A stretch of DNA of 64,000 nt. Source: Emergomyces orientalis. Taxonomy: Eukaryota > Ascomycota > Eurotiomycetes > Onygenales > Ajellomycetaceae. Location of the stretch: the NCBI GenBank assembly GCA_002110485.1, contig MOWL01000069.1:744001-808000 (forward strand), given 5' to 3'. Both the position numbers and the translations under genes were made by a program. Shown one piece after another: positions 1-12,100 of this stretch (position 1 is the first letter of the stretch; each line of letters starts with the position of its first letter). Under the pieces are notes generated by a model. That model made no database searches. It was not told where the DNA came from and was given only the letters and a program-made list of their open reading frames with translations.

Positions 1-550
1 TTAAATGACCAGTTCGGAATTGAGCTGTGAGCCAAAATTGTCATCATACCCAAGTCCATGCCACTAGCCATACAGTTGTATGCGGGTTGGTACCTTTGTT
101 TTTCGATATCTTTTTTGCAAGAAATTGTTAATCCAATTCCTTAGGAAAGAGCGATGAAACATATCTCAGTGGAATGAAATTAATATTTTGTTTTCGTGCA
201 TTATATATTATATCGTATTCCGTGTGGGATATTAAATAATTTGTCTCCCGTCCTATATACATTAAATGGTCATCATACCTAGGACACTTAACTTCCCAGT
301 TGAGTATAGAAACACCCCACCAGATAACACCATCATACAGTGTGCATATCCAAAAATAACTCCAGCAATTAGACAAAAATACCACTCGAGATCCGTATAA
401 TAGAGGAATATAACCCAATCTAACCCACTCCATCAACACCAAATATATTTTCCAAAGAAACCAATTATATATTCAAAAATGTCTTCCAAATCAGGGCGGC
501 CAGTGTCCAACATCTGCCCGAAAAATTGTTACTATTTATATCAGACACCT
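1..550. other. intergenic, AT-rich
   Basis: No gene is supported here. The stretch is AT-rich and carries only short open frames in several registers, with no recognisable domain, tRNA-like fold or repeat. It lies downstream of the F-box-like gene. Confidence 0.5.
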
Positions 551-1757
551 TCAGCCCGTACCGTTTGAGCTTCGAATAACGCTAATTAAACAACCCCTTT
601 CCTTGTTTTCATACAAGGGAACATGGAACTTTGGCTTTTCGTCGTCAATAGAATCACCACACCTCCACCCGAAATCGGCTCGTATATCCAGTTTGAATCG
701 CGCAGAGTTCCATGTAGAGTCCATCGCAAATGGGCCAGTCCTTTCGTCAGGCATGGAGGACTCGACGGCTCTGGCTTTTGCTCGGTTTCCCAGTTTCACG
801 TTGATTGGGCGGAGAATTCGTGCCTGGAGCATGACATAACGATCTGACATTTCCCCAAGTGTGTCCAGTGGCTGGATATTGAAATCGAAGATGGCGTCGC
901 ATTTGTCACAATGTCGCGGGGTTTTGGTGCATTTGTGGCAGGAAAAAGTTTCCGGGTGGTTCATGACTTTGCAGTAGACCATGTCCCAAAGCTCAGGGTC
1001 TTTAGGAAACTTCAAATGGTCGCACGCTTTGATGGAAGAGTTTTGGATCTGAGGGCCGAAGAAATCATCGCGGTCGAACACTTCGTCATAGTCGACACGG
1101 ATGGTAATATTTTTTTCTCCCGCTGTTTCGGATACGTCTGGGAACTGCATTTCCCCTTCAGGCACGATTACGGCATAGGTATAACGTCCGTCTGAGCGTT
1201 CGGAAATCCGGTCAGATAAAGTATCGGAGATAAATTCTTCGGATGTTTCGTCAACATTCTTGAAGTTGGATATGTAGATTCCACGGCTCATGCCGTTATG
1301 CATGATCCGCCATTCACCAGTTTCGGCTAATTCGATGCGCCCTTCGGAGGTAAAGCTGGGAGCACATCTAACGGAGCTGTTTCGCTTTTTTGTGTGCATT
1401 TTGAGGCACCAGACGCAGGCGTTGTCCTTGGGCGAGTCCCGCTGCAAACCCTGAAGAAATTTAAATCGTTCGTATTCCATTGGGAATGGTTCGTGGCATG
1501 AACGGCTCCAAAGTTCAGACACTCGAGGCATATCCATGGCTTTGAAATCCCTTTTAGTGAAGAATCGGTGTGCCCCTAAAAATTGTACGTTAAACGTGCT
1601 CCTGCCTTGGGGGTCAAAAGCTAATAAACTTACCCTTGCAGGTAAGGGCGAGTGAGGCTTTGTCCGCTGGGCCGAGGTTTCAGGCAATTTTAAGAAGGAG
1701 CTCGGGCGGAATACCACTGATAGTGACATAATCATTTCTTGATATGGTAGATTGCAT
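551..1757 (-). pseudogene. F-box-like protein gene interrupted by an in-frame TGA
   Basis: On the minus strand the exon starting at the ATG at 1757 encodes an F-box-like segment (IPPELLLKIA, then NLGPADKASLALTCK). A TGA at 1680-1682 interrupts it as codon 26. A good intron follows: GTAAGT donor, TTTTTAG acceptor, 1576-1633, 58 nt. It joins in frame to a long second exon, 1575 down to 551. Without the TGA the product would be about 382 residues. The second exon has paired Cys motifs (CVWC near its start, CHKC and CDKC further on) but no catalytic domain I can name. F-box proteins bring substrates to SCF ubiquitin ligases. An intact splice site and 1 kb of open frame suggest recent inactivation, readthrough, a downstream start (ATG at 1539), or a sequencing error. 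Family assignment rests mainly on the F-box-like stretch. Confidence 0.6.
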
Positions 1758-4700
1758 ATTGCTCCTTCTATTGACGTAACGACCCTTTTGCCGGGCATGA
1801 AGAGTGTTTGCTCGGACGCTGAATAGCCTAGTTATCCTAAATTTCGAACATTTACATATTAAGATCAACAAAAATACAAGGGGAACATATATGTATTATA
1901 TGCATAAAGATATGTTAAGCAAGCCCTGAGACATTCAAAGACCTCGGAATAAGAGGGGAACATACTCGGCCATTCTTGGAAGATGGGCAGCTATGGACTC
2001 GGGGGTGTGGCAGCGGGTGGGTGGCGCTCTTGCGACCTTTTTGTTGGGTCTTGGATGCTGTACAGAAGAATAACATGTGGGCTGGTATAAATAAAGAAGA
2101 TGGTTATATAAAAGTATGTGAGTATGTCGGTTCTTGTCTTCGCCCATATAACGTATAGCTCGAAATGCTACTGCGACAGAGAGGTAGTTCGGGAGATGAG
2201 GAAGTGGAAGCCCGACGTCCTCTTTATATCATGCTCCAAACGTAAAAATCCGCAAAAGTGGCAGTCTGCTGAGTGATCTCAGTTTCAACTGGACAGAATA
2301 ATGAAGAGAATTCATCTTTAGAGTTCGATAACGAGGAAACCAGTGTCTCCATGTGGGGAGAGAGGTAGGTGAGTTGAAGTTTCCCAGGAGTTTCTGGAAA
2401 ACTAACTGAGAAACCGAGCATATAAATTACCCGGTTGGAAGTAAAGAACGTTAGTACAGAAAATCGAAGCTTTTGTAGCATGAATTTTGTCCCACAGGGC
2501 GGAAGAATGACGTCAAAATCGCTCTCCGCTAACACTCTATTCATGATCGCGATTGCGAGTTCTGATCAAATTGCCTGCCCGAAACAGTCATATATTGTAG
2601 AGGTAAGGTTGTTAGTGGAAAAACACCCACGGTATACTGGTTCCATGACTAAGAGTAGACATTCAAGACTCGAATGATATCGGTATCTAAGGCAAGTAGA
2701 TTTGCGAGTGCGTAATGAAGTGTGTAAACAAATGGCGATACGACAAATGCCCAGTGAAGATAACCCGCTACGTAGGAGGATAAACCTGAGCATGGCTCAC
2801 AAAACAAACCACAATACTTCACTCACAATGTTACATTTATTGGAAGAAAGTGATAGATACCATTCGCTTGAAATAATATAGTTGCAGTTGTCCAATCGAT
2901 CCTAGACACTTTCTGAAACCAGTACCGAGTCTAATTCAAGTGGAGGAGACAACATACATTACTCAGTCTTAGTGTTTGTTGCAAACGGCTTACAACGTGA
3001 AGGATGATAAATATCGTCATTTTTCTGTTCGAGTGTCGTCGGTTTTATACATATTTTTTTGACTGTTTTAGGTTTATGGTAAGTTGAAATAAGCTTGATT
3101 AAGCTACAGGGACTAACCAGGTCCACACCAATAAGATCCCGCACCCGCTCGGGCCAGCTCCACATTGAACTTCCTCACGCAATTTTAAGTCACAGGGTCG
3201 TCTTGTAATTGTGATGAATTAGTTGGACTTGCTATTAGCCTTAATATAGTAGCGGGAGGTTATTTAGGCCAAGCTGAGTATGGTCCTAATATTTTTAAAA
3301 AAATTAGCACCATTTTTTTGAGCTTGCTTGCGCCAAGAAGCAATAATCTTTTCGAATCCTCTCCAGAGTGTGATGCTCATCACATTTAAAAGGACACTCC
3401 GGGTCGGAGTAGATTAGTATTAGGATTGTTAAAGAACTCAAATTGGTTGAATGAATAGAGGCTTTAAATATGAAAAAATTTGATACTTCTGACACATCGG
3501 TGTGCGAGTGCGAGTAGTGATATGTTTTAACGGGGTGGGTACTCGCTGTGCTGTTGAGACTGAACCACTGATCAGTATATTGAGCTGTGCACTTTTCTAT
3601 GCACTGCAGGAGAAGTGAACATATTCGCATTTTTCTCAAGCTACCTGTGAGCCATTTCGGAATGCACAATTTACACGTACCTTTATAAAAGCATGGCTAG
3701 AAAAGTCAGGATAAAGACATATGTATCACACCCTGTGGCAAGAGTTCTTTATTGATATTTATAGCTTCTTCGAGACCTGCATTCCATCCCGCCCAGTCAA
3801 TGATGGATCCGGGTCTATTGGAGGCAAAACATCGCCGGCATCATGGGAGCTTTGATAATCAAACGTCAATCTTGACAGCGAAACGGATGAAAGAGGCCTT
3901 TCGTCTTTACGGGTTCCTTGGATAACCTTGTTTTTGTGGGATTTAGTAATTATACAGGAATTCTGGGCAATATAACAAGGACACCATATAGACATAAAAG
4001 GACGCCATTAAAGTGGCAGCCTCGCGTAAATGATACCCAGGAAACACATCGGGAACCTGGTTGCCGCACTTTAAGCAAAGCATCTACGGATAATATGCGC
4101 AATCAAGCACCGTTCCTGGAGGGTAGCCCCAAGCAAGTGTAATCGTACTGAGGATCATTAATTTGCGATCCAGGAAACGATGGAAAGAAAGGATATAGAG
4201 TATCAGTCGCAGAAACTAAAGCCGCGAATGTGCGATATACGCACAGAGAGACCATGAGTTGTATTTATTGACTTCCTTCCAAGAATATTTGCAGAAAATG
4301 GCTCAAGATCTTGGAACATCATGAGAACATAATGTTTCCGATCTGTTATCTAGATCGGGCTGGCTAAAGGTCGGGTCTTTTGGTCGCGATTTCGAGGAAT
4401 ACGAGCGGTCGGGTCGCGCCGGTTCAAGTGCTGGATTGAAGAGGGCCAAGACCCAGGCTGTCAGATTTCGCACACCCTAACATGGTCGAACTTTCAACGA
4501 CAAGAGCAGCGCCATAGTAAGTTAGATGACTGCTCTATTTTGAATTGAATCTAAGAAATCCATCTTTAACACAACATGCAAAATTAACTGTTTGCATAAA
4601 AGCACAAGCGGTTCGCAGGCAAACTAGCTAACAGAGGCAGCGTCATGAATGCTGTCTCACGCTGCCTGTACCTCACATATCGTCCCCTAAAGGATATTAG

Positions 4701-5258
4701 CATGATGTTTGAGTTTCTTAACGATATTTACTCTTGATGAGGCTGATATTGGTGATCACTGTACAAATAATTTTGGTTCTGCAAATGATGTCAGAGGCAA
4801 ATTAAGGTTGGTCCGCAAATAGTTTCGGTCGTCATGAGTGGCTCGGCCGGAACTAAAGGAAAGTCCGATGCCGATATATTTTCGCTCTACTCTGTAAGCC
4901 ATTTCACAACATCACGTGGCTCCACCCTCGGTGATTTTGATATCGGCATATCACAACGAAGAAAAAACACGAACACGAACACGAAGACCTTGGAAGTTGG
5001 CAGAAGCTCACCTAGTTCGCAGCAGCCAAGAAATGCGGCTAGAGAGAGAGAGAGGGTGCTTTGACAAATGACTTCCTGATACGGCGGTCTGACTCAACCT
5101 TCAGTTGTCCTATTTTCTATAAATCACTATGGTCAGCCAAGTGTAGAACAAGTTAGCTGTGCAGTATCTCGCTCGCGACTGGCAGTCCTTCTAGTGACCA
5201 GGTGTTTTCCCCTTCTGATCTCATCTAACCCTTCTGCTGCTCACGGAGTGCAGCAGAT
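1758..5258. other. 3.5 kb intergenic region without a supported gene
   Basis: Only scattered short open frames are present (for example 2224-2544 minus and 3304-3669 minus). None has recognisable motifs, credible splice partners or a homologue I know. A short GA-rich run occurs near 5041-5055. I see no tRNA, 5S rRNA or transposon signature. The last few hundred bases must hold the promoter of the mitochondrial carrier gene. Confidence 0.45.
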
Positions 5259-6356
5259 ATGTCTGATGGCTCTACAAATGGCGCCCAGCTAAAGATTTCG
5301 ACTTGTATGTCCTCGGCAGCGCCACCCCCAAATTAAACTCTCCCCATCTGAACTCCGCTTACCGGCGATTTAGCCTCGAAGCCAACATTCCATTTCGCTG
5401 CAGGCCTGGCCTCCGGGCTCTCTTCTGCAGTTCTCCTCCAACCTGCAGACCTTCTGAAGACTAGGATCCAACAAGCCCGCCAAACATCCTCCCTACTCAC
5501 CACCATTCGCAAAATCCTTGCATCACCCCAACCAATCCGGGGCCTCTGGAGAGGGACGTTACCCTCAGCACTTCGAACGGGATTTGGGTCCGCACTTTAC
5601 TTTTCTAGCTTAAATGCGTTAAGGCAAGGCGTAGCAAACCGAGGGCCAATCGTCTTACTCCATGGCGATCGTGATGACAAGCATACGCGCACTTCCGCAC
5701 TTCCTAAGCTCTCCCATACCGCAAACCTTGTCACCGGAGCCATTGCAAGAACGGCGGCAGGGTTCATCATGATGCCTGTCACTGTCATCAAAGTACGCTA
5801 TGAATCAGACTATTACACCTATCGCAGTGTTTGGGGGGCCGGACGGGATATTGTGCGTACAGAGGGGTTTCGGGACTTATTTTCTGGCTTTGGCGCCACT
5901 GCCATCCGTGACGCACCATATGCCGGTCTGTACGTTGTGTTTTACGAGCAATCAAAGAAGAATCTTAACTCATTTGGCTTTGGTGGATCGACGACGCCGT
6001 CCACCTCAAGTGAGCAGAATGACAATAGCACGAAACGGCAGCTTGTTCCCTCGTCCATATCGGTGAATTTTGTCTCTGGTGCCCTGGCCGCCGGGTTGGC
6101 GACAGCTATCACCAACCCATTCGATGTGGTGAAGACACGGCTGCAGCTTATGCCAAACAAGTACCAGAATATGGTGCATGCCGTGCGGCTAATGCTCCGT
6201 GAGGACGGAGCACGTAGCCTCTTCGGAGGCCTGGGTTTGCGCATGGGCCGCAAAGCAATTAGTTCTGCGCTTGCATGGACTGTATATGAAGAACTAATCC
6301 TAAAAGCCGAGAAGAGATGGCCAGATCGGGATAATATTGAGCAACTGGCGCCGTGA
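5259..6356 (+). CDS. HEM25: mitochondrial glycine transporter, Hem25/SLC25A38 family
   Basis: Two exons, 5259-5304 and 5374-6356, are joined over a 69-nt intron (GTATGT donor, TTTAG acceptor) and give 342 residues. The protein has the three tandem repeats of the mitochondrial carrier family. Px[DE]xx[KR]-type signatures begin at QPADLLKTR (repeat 1), MPVTVIKVR (repeat 2) and NPFDVVKTR (repeat 3), each at the end of an odd-numbered helix. In this family SLC25A38/Hem25 imports glycine across the inner mitochondrial membrane for the first step of haem synthesis. The residues around the signatures fit that subfamily better than nucleotide or dicarboxylate carriers. The first-exon start is chosen because its splice restores frame exactly and adds a short N-terminal arm. 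A low-complexity Ser/Thr/Asn-rich loop lies before repeat 3. Confidence 0.88.
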
Positions 6357-6952
6357 GTAGCCTCTTGTTTCTCGTTCGGCAATTTCGGCAATTTCACGTC
6401 GTGATTGGTAATATAATGGGTTGGATTATATTTCCTTCTGTGTGTTTCTAACATATTTTGGCATATCCTCTTATGCTACTGCTTTTGGAAGCATGGTTTG
6501 GAAAACGGGAAGGTTTTGGTGCTTATGCTTTGTTATAAAATTCACACTGTATCATAGAGTTGGGTTAGGGTACGGATATGCATTCAAGTCGGTGTTTTCA
6601 AAAGATGTTAAAATATTATTATTATTATTACTATTACTGGTAGTACTATCCTTTCATATAAAGGATCATAACAAAATGAACAAAATGTATCAGTGAGCTT
6701 GGCACATCCCCACCAAGAGCTATTTTACTTGACAAAAGCTCTAGAATCGCGAAGCTCAAGGATGTTCATAGAGGCATAACAATCAACCCATAGCCGGCGT
6801 AAAATCATAACAGGGAAAACGAATAATATTAACAGTTATCCCTTCAAAACTCGGCCATACCGAATCTATCCATATCCATATAGTGGCTAAGAAAAGTGCA
6901 ATTATCTAATTAGGAAATACTGTCGTACAACCAGCAAAGTTTCCGTTGCTGT
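6357..6952. other. intergenic between carrier gene and decayed transcription factor
   Basis: The stretch is AT-rich. A short (ATT)n run at about 6615-6630 is the only repeat I see. No gene is supported. Confidence 0.5.
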
Positions 6953-8525
6953 TTACAAAAGCCCTGTCAAATATATCTCACGTCTCCCCGCCTCCACCAA
7001 TGCAGACTCGGTAACTAGCGTTACATGGTCGAGTGTGTCTTGTGACACACTAAATTCACCATGCTGTTGTTGTCCGTCATTGGTGAGGTAGCCTTTGCCT
7101 TGACATAACCTGAAACCGAGGTTGGCGATGTGGTAGCGGAAGTAGAAGGAGGATCTATCATATTTCTGGCCACTCTGGGGGCTCAGCGGGGTTGTGGGAA
7201 GATATAGGCTTACAGTGGTATGTAGGCAGTCAAGAGTTTTTAGAAGGACATGGAGATGGGGCCCCACGTTCACGGTGGATTTCAAGGTTGGGAAAGGGGG
7301 TATGCGAAGCGATAATGGCGAAGAGAGTGGGGAATTTGGGAGGGATGTAAACTGCTGATGACGTTGCTGAAAATATTGGTAAAGGGGTACTACGATTTGT
7401 TTCGTAAATGCCCAGCAGGAGGAGATAGCAGGTAAGAGTAAGGAGGTCAGTTCCGGGATTTGTTGCGGTCCGGTAGAGTAACTTTCATGCGAATTGGATG
7501 AGCCTCTGAGTTACAATGGTGAGGATTGTGGCGTACAAAAATAGGTGCTGCGAGTTTCGCAGAGTCGTTGTCTCTTGGTGTATCTCTTACATTATTTCGA
7601 TATGGGCTTCACTAAACAGGAAAATCTCGTCGATTGTAGCGGCCAGTTTGCCGGAGGTGGATGCGGTTAGGAGGTCATATAGTTCCAGGTGGAGTCTTGA
7701 TAGCTCTCCCATAAAGCATATATGACAAACGTTCAGGAAAACTAGGTGCTGGAATTGGAACTGGGGACGAAGTTAAAGGTTTACTGTCGAAGCTTGCCTG
7801 GCTGGTAACTTGGGTAATTCGTCCTGTGAGCGTTTCCGATCCAGATGAGTTTAAAAGCCATTCGAAATCAATATCTGCTGGGCTCCATGCATCCTCCAGA
7901 GCAGGCAAAAGGGATTCATGCAGTTCCTGGTAATCTAAAGGTGTAGGCAGAATGTAGATAGTAGAATCTCCATTATCAAGCTGTGGCACCATATACAACG
8001 GCAGTGACGGGCTCCCAGGAGGGGTCGTGTTCTGCCCAGCTCCAGAGTTGGTTTTTGTATTAAACTGATTCCCCGCGAACATATTTTCAGCTACCTGGCC
8101 ATTGATGCCGCATGTCGGTGGACGTGTGTAGGGGTGCAGTGCTGAGTCCTGGACGGAGTCAGCTGCACATGTTGAGATAATTAATTAATGAAGGGAATGA
8201 ACGGCGGTGCTTCCTTGATGAAGAGGCCAACCCTGCTTGACATGTTTTACACATACGATTCGAACCATGAGGAGAGCTTTCAATCTCGAAGCTTCCTTAT
8301 CCTTATCTTTTTAGTCTTGAAGAGGAGGTGACTGGAAAGTTTGAAGTGTCTTTGGTCTTCCCAACCTCACCGACGCACTGAAGACACAACGCATTCCAAT
8401 GCGCTCGCATCGACTACAGCGCTCTGAACCAGAGCCCTTGTGCATTTGCTTTTTCAGAGTATGCATCTGTCACGGGACCTCCTTTTCTTGCCAGCTCTAT
8501 TTCGGCGAATTGGTGATGGGTTCAT
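6953..8525 (-). pseudogene. decayed Zn2Cys6 (AflR-like) transcription factor
   Basis: Read on the minus strand from the ATG at 8525, a basic leader runs into an N-terminal Zn2Cys6 DNA-binding motif. The frame breaks near 8462, where one base appears to be missing after the second-Cys codon. Joining by eye, the last three zinc ligands are present (ERCSRC, then MRC), but ligand 1 reads Arg and ligand 3 reads Met, so two of six are lost. A TAA at 8311-8313 follows. A plausible intron begins with GTATGT near 8257 but does not restore frame. Frame continues at 8082-7675, and after another shift a typical segment ELYDLLTASTSGKLAATIDE appears (about 7690-7620), then further stops. Homologous-looking sequence may extend to 6953. 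Active relatives regulate secondary-metabolite clusters, but no biosynthetic genes lie nearby. The multiple lesions indicate a true pseudogene. Confidence 0.7.
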
Positions 8526-11500
8526 GTTGGAATGCTAAGTACTGTCTCCAGAAGAAGTGAATCCAACTAAGTATTTAATCTTGATATTCGGAAATAAAAG
8601 ATATCAGAGTGGTTTGCCTGGGGCACTTGTACACTTCCACCTAACAGACATATTTTCGCATTGGAGCCCGTTCTGCCCCTAAATTTCGAGAAAGGGTGGG
8701 TGTAAGGATGCCATCCTAGTCTTCGTTTGGCAAAGAAGATTGTCAGCCCCACCTGGTGGCTGTAGCAGTTTGGAGAGCATTGGCGGAGCCACTCTCATGA
8801 CAGCCCAGGGAGGGATTTGGCCGTAGTTCGTGGCATTTTCTCCAAAACCATTGAAGGTCGTTGCACTCCTGCAGGTCCCCTGAACTTAGTTAAGTGTCGC
8901 TGCCCCTTCGGTTGAAAATCTCCGATGCATTGGCCAAAGGCGGGCCAAAATCCCTGTAGGCAACTCAGACGAGCACCCACAGCCAGCTAGCTCTCCCGCG
9001 ACTGCTCATGCAGGCAACCAACCCCCCAAACGACCAGAAACATGAATGCAAAGCGTGCTATGTAATATCCATGCACAAGTTGGCTGCAAACCGCATAACT
9101 CGTTACCCAAATAGATTGTCAAGGCGATGGAGCGACCCCACCTCCATTGATCCATGAATATCCATCCCTCCGAAGTCTTGATCGCCCTGCATCTGATGAT
9201 TCAAGCGGTTTCGAGACCAGACCATTTAGGCACAGATGGGGCAGGTTGTATGACCACTGGAGCCTCACAACACCATGGAAATAAATGGAAATAAATTGAA
9301 ACAGCTCATCCTTGGGCACTTGTCGTAATACTTTCGGATGCGAAAAATTTGGCCCTCGATCCAAGGAACCAGACATGACGCTGTCAGGGATTAGAGGCGT
9401 CGATTTCAACAAGCGTGGTAGTGCCCCTTTGCAACTCCTCCCCGGTTACCGGAACCTGATCCACCCTAATGACCGTAGATGCGATGGAAATCATGTTGTC
9501 TATTCAAATCTAGTTTCTTGGAGAAGGTTGTCGAGAGTGATCAAGATCGGTTGAAAGTGTACGGTTTATTTGGCAACCTAGGTAACCTTAATGTACTCCA
9601 CCAGTTTATTATATTTTCAGCCTTTCTTATTAGCCCAGAAGACCAAGATTTAGACTTCGTGTTGGATTCTGTATCTGTGCTCCAGACCGTGAAGATGAAC
9701 GTAACAGGGACTGAGAGGATACACTAGCAGAGGGGCCAGTCAGTATGCGTTTAGATAGCCACAGCCTTGTAGCAATCCTGTATAGGTAGACAACACATCT
9801 ATCAATGTTGTCACAACCTTCAGGAACTTTGAATTTTATCAATCATTCCGTCAAACGCCAAGTCAGCCCCAGGATTTAGTTAAGCAACCCTAACCAACGC
9901 CGGAAAAAGGAACTAGGAATGGAATATACGTGCTGACCAACTGGGCTCATAGCATCCAACAGTAGGTCCGGTTGATGTACGGGGAGGGGGGGGTGGTGGT
10001 TTAGCCATACATACTTAAACATCCTAGATATATGCATAACGCGGCTCGCGGCAAAGGTGTATGTGTGCATCTTCTAGCAACCATAAAAAGGCAAAAGTCC
10101 TCAACATGTCAAGGGATAATGCACTGTTTAGGAGAAACCTTCAAATTTGGCTCTAACGGGTGGTTTGTATCAGAAACTAATAATTTTGAAAACGAAACCC
10201 GTGGTAAAATTCTTGGCGGTTAACTTGAAAGATAAAATCTTTCTTGATTGATAGCTAGGCTGAGCGCATAAATCCTATTTGTTATGCACTTTCAGTATTT
10301 TCCCGACAGGTATGTTGGGTTTATAGGTTGGAAGGGTGCCAATTTCTTGATGCAAAGGGCAGTTCATGGTTGTCTGAAACGCCAACAGTAATTGTTTTCG
10401 CCTCGAAATTCTGCTTCTGTCACACTGAATTCGGGGAAACTGCGTATCAGGGTCCGAAAAACAGACATGCTTACAGGCTTGATGATACGCGACAATGCTT
10501 CTTCAAGGCACAACGAGAATAGCGAACCGAAAAGCTGGGCCTAAACGTACAGGGCAGTAGGAACCTTCTGGCAAATATATATATATGTAATATTGCCAGC
10601 ATGCGAAAAAAAAAGATCGTGATTGGTACCCAGAAGAAACCGACCTGGGGGGCAAGATGATTCGTATTGGCCCTCGAACCCCGCTTTAGCTTATAAGATC
10701 TTTCTTAGAAACATACTGTCAATCTGCAATCACGGGCAGATATCAGAAACCTGAAATCGAGCAGAGCACAACAAAGCAAGTTTCACAACAGAACAAAATC
10801 AGAGAAATCAACAGCCCCCGCAGATGCGGAGCACAATACACTGTCCAACCCATCAACGGCTGCCAACAGGCAACAGTTAAATATGGCCGGATTAGGCATT
10901 TGAAGCGCAATTTCAAGAAAATCTAGGGTAAAGGTCACAATGGTATACGGCACCCTCCCTTTGGCTGCTCGTTACGATGCTTGTGAGGGACATTCATGTT
11001 GCTCATTTGCAGTTGGGGGTATCTATGATCCTCGGGGTCAAGGGCAGGGGAAATCCAAGCCTCACCAATAGGCATAAAACGTTCATTATTTTAGTGTGGA
11101 AGCGCGAGAGAAAGAAGAGTGAGAGCGCTTAACCCCGTCGACGAGGGCAGGTCGGATGTGCTTGTTGGGCATGCTCACGTGACTGGTGTTGACCCTATTG
11201 ATCTAAAACATCTCCGTATCTTCCGGGGTCCATCCAGGTCATTGTCAGGCGGAGTGATGGTGGAGACACTTCATGGGTGGAACATGATTCCTCGGAAATG
11301 AAGGAATCCCGTTAATATGATAGTAACAAGGGAATTGTAGGTATGAGTCATAGTTCCAATTGAATCTTCAATCGTTTATTTGTCAGATTCTGCACTCTTT
11401 AACGAAACGATTATATTCAACGGGGCACGCAGGTAAAGGGGCCGTATTTAATCATCTTGTAATGTGGGAGAGCACTAAGAAAAGGGATCGGGGAAGATAA

Positions 11501-12100
11501 AATTGCTCCTGCATATATGTTATGCAGGTAAATGAGTTCCGAAGGCAATACTTTCCCGGCAATGTAGAAATTGGGGATATGGGCAATCAATTATTGTCTG
11601 GTTGGCTGGCCACCAAGGGGGCAAATAAACACGGGCAATTGCTGAAGTGAGAAGGGGTTGAAAAGGTAAATTTTGTTTAGGTTTTACAACTCACGGTCTT
11701 GTAACACCATATAGCACCGTTTGATAAATTCTAGAAAAAGGCATTTCTTCGTTACACATCTGAGAGGTATTTGAAACGGAATAAAAGGTAGCAGACTGAA
11801 ATAAAGAAGAATAAGATAACAATAAAAATAGAGAGTACATTCCCCGGGGGCGGGTAAATGGCGAACAAATTATCGAAAAAATTCAAAATACCCGTTTCGT
11901 CAACACACCGCAGCAAAAGGGAGCAAGAGGAGGAGAAAGATGACACCAAGAGATTAGAAAGGACAAAAGGGAACCTGTTACGACCATGACATGCACATCT
12001 GGTATGCCTGGTGAGTGACCGCGCAGAGCGGCATCAGATGGAACAGAGGGAATATGCTCGGGGAAACCGCATGGCGATAGACATTAGCCGGCGATGATTT
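8526..12100. other. 3.6 kb intergenic region without a supported gene
   Basis: Short open frames occur on both strands, none longer than about 100 codons. None shows domains, splice partners or a signal peptide I trust. A run of G occurs near 9981-9991 and a short (TA)n near 10575. I see no tRNA or rRNA signature. It may contain relics beyond recognition. Confidence 0.45.

Noticed and set aside
2224..2544. 106-codon minus-strand open frame with a true ATG
   Set aside because: No domain, no splice partner, no signal peptide and no resemblance to a known family; consistent with chance in non-coding DNA.
3304..3669. 121-codon minus-strand open frame
   Set aside because: Composition is random-like and no motif is visible; neighbours give no support.
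8240..8290. Possible tRNA-like B box (ttcgaacc) near 8260
   Set aside because: I could not fold a cloverleaf around it, and it falls inside the decayed transcription factor.
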